Shown in pieces: positions 1 to 6,011 of a stretch of 6,011 nt of DNA. The position numbers and the translations under genes were made by a program. Every line of letters starts with the position of its first letter. Position 1 is the stretch's first letter. Below the pieces are notes generated by a model. The model had not been told where the DNA came from. It did not search any database and was given only the letters and a program-made list of their open reading frames with translations. Source of the DNA: Acidobacteriota bacterium (GTDB lineage: Bacteria; Acidobacteriota; Terriglobia; Terriglobales; Acidobacteriaceae); the NCBI GenBank assembly GCA_021799405.1, contig JAJZAL010000295.1, positions 1-6,011 of the forward strand, in the 5' to 3' direction.

Positions 1-1253
1 TCGTCGGGCACTCGGTGGTCATCCAGACCTCGGCCAGGCTGCACAAGATCTACATCAGCAACCCGGCCGTCCTCGATTCCCTCACCGTAAACCCGTATCA
101 GCTCCTGATTTCCGCCAAAACGGCTGGTGTGAGCACCCTCGCCGTCTGGGATGAGCACGGTCACTGCCAGCTCTACAACGTGGTGGCGGATATCGACGTC
201 TCGGGCCTGCAGGATGCGCTGGATGCAGCCTTCCCGCACGAGGAGATTCATGCCGTCGCACGGCTCGATCGAGTCACATTGACCGGCATCGCGACAACCA
301 AGGACGATGTTGCGCGAGCGGTAAAGATTGCTGCCGGCTACAGCAAAATCGTGACCAACTCGCTGGTCCTCGATCCGCCTCACCTCGACGAAGTAAGGCT
401 CAAGGTGCGATTCGCCGAAGTGGACCGTACGCGCGCCGAGCAGCTGGGATTCAACCTCTTCGAGGGCAACCGCACCAGTGCGATCACCAGTACGGGACAA
501 TTCCAGTCTTTCAGCAATGTCACCCTGGGCGGAAACACCTCGGCGAACCCCGTCCAGGTGACAAATCCGCTGAATCTTCTGCTGTACAACTCAGACCTCA
601 ATGTGGGCGCAGCCATCGCGGCGATGGAGCAGGAGCAGGTGTTGCAGATTCTTGCGGAGCCCACGATCACCTCACTCAGCGGAGTCACCGCGAGTTTTCT
701 TTCCGGCGGGCAGTTTCCCTTTCCCGTCGTCGAGGGCGCCGCTGGAGGACTGGCCACTGTCACCGTGCAGTTCCAACCCTATGGCGTGCGGCTCACCTTT
801 ACGCCTTACGTCAATCCCGACGGCACCATCCGCCTCAAGGTCGCCCCGGAAGTCAGCGCGCTCGACTACACCAACGAAGTGCAGATTTCCGGATATACGA
901 TCCCGGCCATCGATACCCGCCGGGCAACCACCGAAGTTGAGCTCCGCAACGGGCAGAGCTTTGCCATTTCGGGCCTGCTGGACCATCGGCTCACCGACGA
1001 CTTTCAGCACATGCCTGCTATCGCGAAGATTCCGGTGCTGGGCTGGCTCTTCCGGTCAAAGCAGAACACTGCCTCCACAACGGACCTGATCGTCATTGTG
1101 ACGCCGACCATCGTGAATCCGCTGAAAGCGCCGAAGGCCGGCCCCGCCTTGCCGAAGACCGTGAGGCCGTACCTGAACGACAAGGTCTTCGACCAGCAGC
1201 TGAATCCACAGCGCAAAAAAGGCGGCAACCAGCGCGGGAAGCAGGGAGCGTGA
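1..1253 (+). CDS. cpaC: Tad/Flp pilus outer-membrane secretin, CpaC/RcpA family (5' partial)
   Basis: This is the C-terminal majority of the secretin that forms the outer-membrane ring through which the Flp pilus or secreted fibre leaves the cell. The open frame runs in from the window edge (first full codon at base 3), so the signal peptide and true start lie upstream. From about base 3 to 205 it shows the pilus-formation N-terminal domain of the family (VGHSVVIQT, NPYQLLISAKTAGVSTLAVWDE). From about 205 to 370 there is a BON-like/ring-forming segment (GIATTKDDVARAVKIA). From about 375 comes the secretin region, with LQILAEPTITSLSG near 640-680, the IPVLGWLFRSK signature at 1029-1061, and the closing strand DLIVIVTPTIVNP near 1084-1122. 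The protein ends in a basic tail, QRKKGGNQRGKQGA, just past the usual end of the fold. It is followed 4 bases later by cpaE. Type II or type IVa secretins are the alternative, but the N-terminal domain and the neighbours point to Tad. Confidence 0.93.
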   Translation, partial: VGHSVVIQTSARLHKIYISNPAVLDSLTVNPYQLLISAKTAGVSTLAVWDEHGHCQLYNVVADIDVSGLQDALDAAFPHEEIHAVARLDRVTLTGIATTKDDVARAVKIAAGYSKIVTNSLVLDPPHLDEVRLKVRFAEVDRTRAEQLGFNLFEGNRTSAITSTGQFQSFSNVTLGGNTSANPVQVTNPLNLLLYNSDLNVGAAIAAMEQEQVLQILAEPTITSLSGVTASFLSGGQFPFPVVEGAAGGLATVTVQFQPYGVRLTFTPYVNPDGTIRLKVAPEVSALDYTNEVQISGYTIPAIDTRRATTEVELRNGQSFAISGLLDHRLTDDFQHMPAIAKIPVLGWLFRSKQNTASTTDLIVIVTPTIVNPLKAPKAGPALPKTVRPYLNDKVFDQQLNPQRKKGGNQRGKQGA

Positions 1254-1257
1254 TCCG

Positions 1258-2502
1258 ATGAGCGAAACCCTATCAGCAAACGACGCGATTGCCACGTTCA
1301 CCGTCTGCGCCGATGCGGCGCTCAACGGGTTGATCGAGCAGCTTCCCGAACGCCTGCAGGGTGTCGCCTTCGCTGGCGAGTTTCAGCACTACATCAGCAC
1401 CGGACAGCGGCCGCAATTTCCCCAGAGCGTCCGCAAGGCCCCGGGCTGTGTTGCATGGATTGACTTCGATCAGGACCAGGAAGCTGCGCTCGAAACCGCC
1501 GAGGTGCTGCACCGCATGAGTGCTCCCACCGTGACCTGCGTCGGCGTCGCCTCTCAAGTCGAGACATCCCTGCTGCTGCGCGCCATGCGCCACGGCTGCA
1601 GCGAGTTCCATCAGAAGCCGGTGACCATCGAGCATCTCAAGGAAACGGTCGAGAGAATTAAGAGCCGGATTTTTGTGCAGATGGAATCGTCTGCGCCACG
1701 CGGACGAATCGTCTCCTTCTTCGGAGCCAAGGGCGGAGTCGGCACCACAACGCTGGCCGTGCATATTGCCGCCTACCTTGCCAAACAGCACGGCAAAAAG
1801 ACCCTGCTCGTCGATCACAATCACCAGCTCGGCCACGTCGGCCTGCTGCTCGGACTGGAAGACAGCAACTACCACTTCGACGACCTGACTCGCAATGTCG
1901 ACCGGCTCGATGCGGAGCTGCTCAGCGGCTTCCTGATTCGGCACGCCAGCGGGCTGGCCGTTCTCTCATCGCCGTCGACCTGTTCGGTCAGATACCATGC
2001 CATGCCCGAGGACCTGGAACGCATCTTCGAATTTCTGCGGCAGGAATTCGACTTCGTCGTCATCGATTCCTCCCTGCAATATGACGACGCACCGGCCATG
2101 ATTCAGTACTCGGACAGCGTGTATCTGGTCTCGACGCCCGACGTGGCCGCGCTGCGTGATCTTTCCCGGCACATCGAGCATCTGGGCCTCACCGAGGTTC
2201 CCGCAGACAAATTGCGCGTCGCCATCAACCGGTCCGCGTCTCAGGACGCGATCGGCCAGGAGCAGATTGAAAAAGTCGTCAAATTTCCGGTTTCGGTCAG
2301 CATTCCCAACAATTACGGTGAACTGCTCCGTGCCGTGAACGCCGGAGAGCCGATCTGGCCGCAACGGCGCTCGGAATTTACCTCACGTTTGACACGATGG
2401 GCGCATCAGCTCGCCGGCGAGCATGACGGCCCCTCCGCCTTGAGTCAGCACGCACCCAGAAAACGGTTTTCCTTCTGGAAGACAGAAAAAGTTCAGGAGT
2501 AA
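1258..2502 (+). CDS. cpaE: Pilus assembly protein CpaE/TadZ: receiver-like domain plus MinD/ParA-type ATPase domain
   Basis: A 414-residue cytoplasmic protein of the CpaE/TadZ family, which localises the Tad machine in the cell. Residues about 12-135 look like an atypical response-regulator receiver. A hydrophobic strand ends at D69 (AWIDFD), and K120-P121 lie in HGCSEFHQKPV, followed by an amphipathic last helix. Residues about 149-385 are a MinD/ParA-like domain with a deviant Walker A, KGGVGTTT at 158-165. The signature lysine K158 is kept, but the second, phosphate-binding lysine position is T163. D186 (LLVDHN) matches Walker A' and D270 (FVVIDSS) matches Walker B. The ATG at 1258 is supported by AGGGAG at 1243-1248, nine bases upstream. 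The gene sits between the secretin and cpaF as in typical Tad operons. The C-terminal 25 residues are basic and probably disordered. Whether this protein hydrolyses ATP cannot be told from sequence; many family members are thought to be weak or inactive. Confidence 0.93.
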   Translation: MSETLSANDAIATFTVCADAALNGLIEQLPERLQGVAFAGEFQHYISTGQRPQFPQSVRKAPGCVAWIDFDQDQEAALETAEVLHRMSAPTVTCVGVASQVETSLLLRAMRHGCSEFHQKPVTIEHLKETVERIKSRIFVQMESSAPRGRIVSFFGAKGGVGTTTLAVHIAAYLAKQHGKKTLLVDHNHQLGHVGLLLGLEDSNYHFDDLTRNVDRLDAELLSGFLIRHASGLAVLSSPSTCSVRYHAMPEDLERIFEFLRQEFDFVVIDSSLQYDDAPAMIQYSDSVYLVSTPDVAALRDLSRHIEHLGLTEVPADKLRVAINRSASQDAIGQEQIEKVVKFPVSVSIPNNYGELLRAVNAGEPIWPQRRSEFTSRLTRWAHQLAGEHDGPSALSQHAPRKRFSFWKTEKVQE

Positions 2503-2508
2503 TCACCC

Positions 2509-3864
<1,356 letters not shown>

Positions 3865-3866
3865 CC

Positions 3867-4838
3867 ATGCTGATCGGACTGATATTTGCCGGGATTGCGC
3901 TGTTCTGCTTCGTGGTGATTGCCCTGCTCACGCGGCCGACCTCCAAACAGAAAATGATCCACAAGCGGCTGGAGCGGGTTGCGGCTTTCAGCGGCGGAGC
4001 ACAGCAAGACAAGCAGGAAGCGGACGAGTTACTCAAGCAGCCGCTCGCTGCCGGCAATGTCGCGCGCCTCGACCGCGTACTCGACCGGTTCGACTTCTAC
4101 CCTCGGCTGGAAAAACTGATCCTTCAGGCGCATCGTCCCATCACACCCGCACGCGTGCTCCTGCAGGCTGCTCTGATCGCCACCGCTTGCGAAATCGCCT
4201 CCAGGCTGCTCTTCCCTCATCTCCTCGTCGAAATCGCCGCCCCGCTCGTTGGCGCAACCAGCCCCTTTGTCCTGCTGAACTTTCAGCGCAGCCGGAGAGT
4301 CAAGCAGTTCAATGATGCGCTGCCGGATTCCATCGATCTGATGTCCCGCGCCCTCAAGGCAGGACACTCCGTCTCTTCGGCGATTGAAGTGGTAGCCGAG
4401 CAGGGCCGTGAACCGGTCTCCTCCGAGTTTCGCGAGGTCTTTCGCGCCCAGAATTTCGGATTGCCCTATCGCGACGCGCTGATTGCCCTCGCCGATCGCG
4501 TACCTTCCTCTGATCTGCGCTTTCTGGTGACTGCCATGATGGTGCAGAAAGAAACAGGTGGCAATCTCACGGAAATTCTGGACCGCACCACCCACGTGAT
4601 TCGCGAGCGCCTCCGCATCTACGGCGAGGTGAAGACCAAGACGGCGCAGGGACGCCTCACCGGCTCCATCCTGGCGGCCCTGCCGATCATCCTCGGCATC
4701 CTGATCAACATCATCAACCCCGGCTACGCAAAGCCCCTGGTCAGCAGCGACTTCGGACACAAGCTGCTCATGGCAGGAGTCGGCCTGCTGGCGATCGGCG
4801 GCATGCTGATCCAGCGCATTGTAAAGATCGAGGTATAG
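3867..4838 (+). CDS. tadB: Tad inner-membrane platform protein TadB (T2SSF/GspF fold)
   Basis: A 323-residue polytopic inner-membrane protein, one half of the platform contacted by the CpaF ATPase. There is an N-terminal membrane helix at about 2-21, then a cytoplasmic linker. Hydrophobic segments follow at about 97-112 and 117-137. The cytoplasmic T2SSF domain spans about 150-260, with the family pattern LPDSIDLMSRALKAGHS at 152-168 and QKETGGNLTEILD at 227-239. C-terminal membrane segments lie at about 264-284 and 300-315. The length matches the family. The start ATG at 3867 is two bases after the cpaF stop, with GAGGT at 3856-3860 six bases upstream. The LPDSIDLM..ALKAGHS pattern and the position right after cpaF separate it from TadC, which follows. 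The C-terminus (IVKIEV) is encoded by sequence that also supplies the likely ribosome binding site for tadC. Confidence 0.94.
   Translation: MLIGLIFAGIALFCFVVIALLTRPTSKQKMIHKRLERVAAFSGGAQQDKQEADELLKQPLAAGNVARLDRVLDRFDFYPRLEKLILQAHRPITPARVLLQAALIATACEIASRLLFPHLLVEIAAPLVGATSPFVLLNFQRSRRVKQFNDALPDSIDLMSRALKAGHSVSSAIEVVAEQGREPVSSEFREVFRAQNFGLPYRDALIALADRVPSSDLRFLVTAMMVQKETGGNLTEILDRTTHVIRERLRIYGEVKTKTAQGRLTGSILAALPIILGILINIINPGYAKPLVSSDFGHKLLMAGVGLLAIGGMLIQRIVKIEV
4828..4838 (+). promoter_or_regulatory. Stop-overlapping Shine-Dalgarno of tadC, copy of the tadB junction
   Basis: TCGAGGTATAG closes tadB and places GAGGT ten bases before the tadC ATG, supporting that start. It is an exact copy of the cpaF/tadB junction string and encodes the same last two residues (Glu-Val) before a TAG stop. 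Confidence 0.6.
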
Positions 4839-4844
4839 CACCCG

Positions 4845-5744
4845 ATGAACCTGGTCTACGATTTCGCGCTCGGTTCAACGCTCTTCTGTTTTGCGGCGTT
4901 GGCGTTCTACTTCCTTCTGCAAATGAGAACGGCGCGCGCCGGACGCCGGCTGGCCCAGATCACAGAAATGCAGCCGGTCAAGGGACCATCTCTGGTGAAA
5001 GTCACGGGCCAGCGTCTGATGAAGGCACTCACCAGCCTGCGCCTTCACCTCGGCATCGCCAGCAACGACAAACTGGCCAAGCGTTTTGCCGCCGCGGGCA
5101 TGCGAAAGCCAGATGCCGCGGAAATGTATCTCACCGTGCGCATTCTCGCCCCCATTCTCGGCGTGATCGCAGGCACCTTCGTCCACACCAACACGTTTCT
5201 CGCCATCGTGGTGCTGGCCGCCGCCGGTTATCTCGGCCCAGACTTATGGCTCGAGCGGCAAATCAAAAGCCGCAGGCACAGGATTCATCGCAGTATGCCC
5301 GATGCCGTCGACTTGCTCGTCATCTGCGTGGATGCCGGCCTGGGGCTCGATCAGGCTATGCTCCGCGTCGGCCAGGAACTCGCCGTCAGTCACCCGGAAA
5401 TCAACCAGGAATTCCTGCAGATCAACCGTGAACAGCGCGCCGGCCGGCCGCGCCTCGAAGCCTGGCAGGAGATGGCCGAACGCACCCAATTGCCCGATGT
5501 GCAGAACTTCGTCAGCATGCTCGTCCAGACCGAACGCTTCGGAACGCCCATCGCCCGCGCACTCAACGCATTCTCTGACGGCATGCGCCTGCAGAGAAAA
5601 CAGCAGGCCGAGGAAAAGGCCGCTAAAACCAGCGTCAAACTGCTCTTCCCGCTGGTGCTGTTCATCTTCCCATGCATCTTCATCGTGCTGCTCGGTCCCG
5701 CAGCCATCACCATAGTGAAAACATTCAGCCAGCTCAAGCACTGA
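4845..5744 (+). CDS. tadC: Tad inner-membrane platform protein TadC (T2SSF/GspF fold)
   Basis: A 299-residue polytopic inner-membrane protein, partner of TadB in the Tad assembly platform. It has an N-terminal membrane helix at about 6-26 and a basic cytoplasmic stretch. Two hydrophobic segments lie at about 97-113 and 117-133. The T2SSF domain follows from about 150, with MPDAVDLLVICVDAGLGLDQ at 151-170. Next comes the highly conserved TadC signature QTERFGTPIARAL (228-240) and AEEKAAKTSVKLLFPLV (255-271), leading into the last membrane segment at about 265-292. The length is normal and no key motif is missing. The ATG at 4845 is preceded by GAGGT at 4830-4834, ten bases upstream and inside the tadB end. 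This appears to be the last Tad gene of the operon, since a non-coding gap of 163 bases follows rather than another tightly packed frame. Confidence 0.95.
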   Translation: MNLVYDFALGSTLFCFAALAFYFLLQMRTARAGRRLAQITEMQPVKGPSLVKVTGQRLMKALTSLRLHLGIASNDKLAKRFAAAGMRKPDAAEMYLTVRILAPILGVIAGTFVHTNTFLAIVVLAAAGYLGPDLWLERQIKSRRHRIHRSMPDAVDLLVICVDAGLGLDQAMLRVGQELAVSHPEINQEFLQINREQRAGRPRLEAWQEMAERTQLPDVQNFVSMLVQTERFGTPIARALNAFSDGMRLQRKQQAEEKAAKTSVKLLFPLVLFIFPCIFIVLLGPAAITIVKTFSQLKH

Positions 5745-5792
5745 TGCCCCATAAGAACCCGCGTGCCGTAGACAATTCGAAAACAAATTCCT

Positions 5793-5829
5793 GAAACCTG
5801 TTTCGACCTGCAAGCCCTGACCAGGTTTC
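5793..5829. repeat. Inverted repeat GAAACCTG / CAGGTTTC in the gap after tadC
   Basis: Perfect 8-base arms at 5793-5800 and 5822-5829 are separated by a 21-base loop. The left arm can also pair locally, since GAAAC-CT-GTTTC at 5793-5804 is a short interrupted palindrome, so two alternative structures are possible. CCTG recurs at 5790, 5797, 5807 and 5816 inside or beside the element. There is no T-run after the right arm, so it is not a classic intrinsic terminator. It could be a weak operon-end structure, an mRNA 3'-end stabiliser or an operator. The repeat itself is certain; the function is unknown. Confidence 0.5.
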
Positions 5830-5833
5830 TGAC

Positions 5834-5840
5834 TGATAAT
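5834..5840 (+). promoter_or_regulatory. Possible -10 element (TGATAAT) for the small downstream gene
   Basis: TGATAAT resembles a sigma-70 -10 box and sits about 70 bases before the ATG of the 31-codon frame. No convincing -35 hexamer is present at 16-18 bases upstream, where the sequence reads around AAGCCC. The call therefore rests on the -10 match alone. It would place the inverted repeat just upstream of, or overlapping, the promoter region. Confidence 0.2.
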
Positions 5841-5891
5841 CGCAGACAGCCGTTTGGCCTGCGCATCCCTTGAACCTCTAACAAATACCTG

Positions 5892-5897
5892 AAGGAG
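5892..5897 (+). promoter_or_regulatory. Strong Shine-Dalgarno (AAGGAG) before the 31-codon frame
   Basis: AAGGAG lies ten bases upstream of the ATG at 5908. It is the best match to the anti-SD sequence in the intergenic gap and is the main reason to take the short frame as a real gene. Confidence 0.6.
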
Positions 5898-5907
5898 ACT
5901 CCCCCTT

Positions 5908-6003
5908 ATGCTTTCACCCACCGCGATTCGCATCCTTGCCGGCGTTCTTTTCGTAGTTGTTGCCGGAATTCTGATTCTGCGGCGTAAACGCAAATCTGCC
6001 TGA
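5908..6003 (+). CDS. Small single-pass membrane protein, 31 residues, function unknown
   Basis: A complete short frame from ATG to TGA encoding a peptide made almost entirely of one membrane helix (residues about 8-24, IRILAGVLFVVVAGILI). A strongly basic tail, RRKRKSA, follows. The positive C-terminal end predicts that the tail stays in the cytoplasm and the short N-terminus faces out. It has no close recognisable family to me. The layout resembles the tail of a sorting signal (hydrophobic helix plus Arg/Lys end), but there is no preceding domain and no clear LPXTG or PEP motif; LSPTA at 2-6 is only a loose echo. Support comes from the AAGGAG ribosome binding site and a hydrophobic design unlikely by chance. 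Against it, 14 of 30 codons after the start end in G or C, visibly lower than in the Tad genes. It lies 163 bases after tadC and probably has its own transcription. Confidence 0.55.
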   Translation: MLSPTAIRILAGVLFVVVAGILILRRKRKSA

Positions 6004-6011
6004 GCATCAGC

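Noticed and set aside
15..17. GTG at 15 as the start codon of the secretin
   Set aside because: The conserved N-terminal domain motif (VGHSVVIQT) begins before it in the same frame, the frame is open to the window edge, and no signal peptide follows. The gene is simply cut by the window.
4029..4841. Antisense frame (270 codons) opposite tadB
   Set aside because: No motif is recognisable, composition is typical of a shadow frame, and tadB on the + strand is unmistakable.
5793..5829. Intrinsic (rho-independent) terminator after tadC
   Set aside because: The stem is only 8 bases with a long 21-base loop, half its pairs are A-T, and no T-run follows. I list it only as an inverted repeat.
5911..5925. 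LPXTG-type sortase signal in the small peptide
   Set aside because: LSPTA only loosely resembles the motif, and no mature domain precedes it for a sortase to anchor.
5244..5993. Antisense frame (249 codons) covering the tadC end, the gap and the small gene
   Set aside because: It overlaps the most conserved part of TadC and shows no domain. Its length is explained by the low stop frequency on the complement of GC-rich coding sequence.

Overview
The window is one strand-consistent block of a Tad (tight adherence, type IVc/Flp pilus) assembly locus, all on the + strand. In order it holds a 5'-truncated outer-membrane secretin (CpaC/RcpA), the localisation ATPase-like protein CpaE/TadZ, the hexameric secretion ATPase CpaF/TadA, and the two inner-membrane platform proteins TadB and TadC. 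The sequence is GC-rich and the gene order cpaC-cpaE-cpaF-tadB-tadC is compact. The presence of an outer-membrane secretin implies a diderm bacterium. The protein style (for example the CpaE with a receiver-like domain and the TadC C-terminus) fits Acidobacteriota of the Terriglobia type. That taxon is an inference from general familiarity, not from a database search.

Layout: 1-1253 is the secretin, missing its N-terminus. 1258-2502 is cpaE, 2509-3864 cpaF, 3867-4838 tadB and 4845-5744 tadC. The four gene junctions have gaps of only 4, 6, 2 and 6 bases, and each Shine-Dalgarno-like motif lies in the last codons of the upstream gene. This indicates one polycistronic, probably translationally coupled operon. 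Its promoter and the remaining Tad genes (Flp pilin, prepilin peptidase CpaA/TadV, CpaB/RcpC, pseudopilins TadE/F) are not in the window. 5745-5907 is a 163-base intergenic gap with an inverted repeat and repeated CCTG words. After it comes a 31-codon reading frame (5908-6003) with a good ribosome binding site, encoding a one-helix membrane peptide. The final 8 bases hold nothing recognisable.

Working together: CpaF hydrolyses ATP at the cytoplasmic face and TadB/TadC form the rotor/platform that extracts pilin subunits from the inner membrane. CpaC lets the fibre cross the outer membrane and CpaE places the machine in the cell. I see no mobile element, RNA gene, CRISPR array or previously undescribed system. 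The points most worth a second look are the altered P-loop of CpaE, the duplicated stop/SD junction, the structured gap after tadC, and the small membrane peptide.
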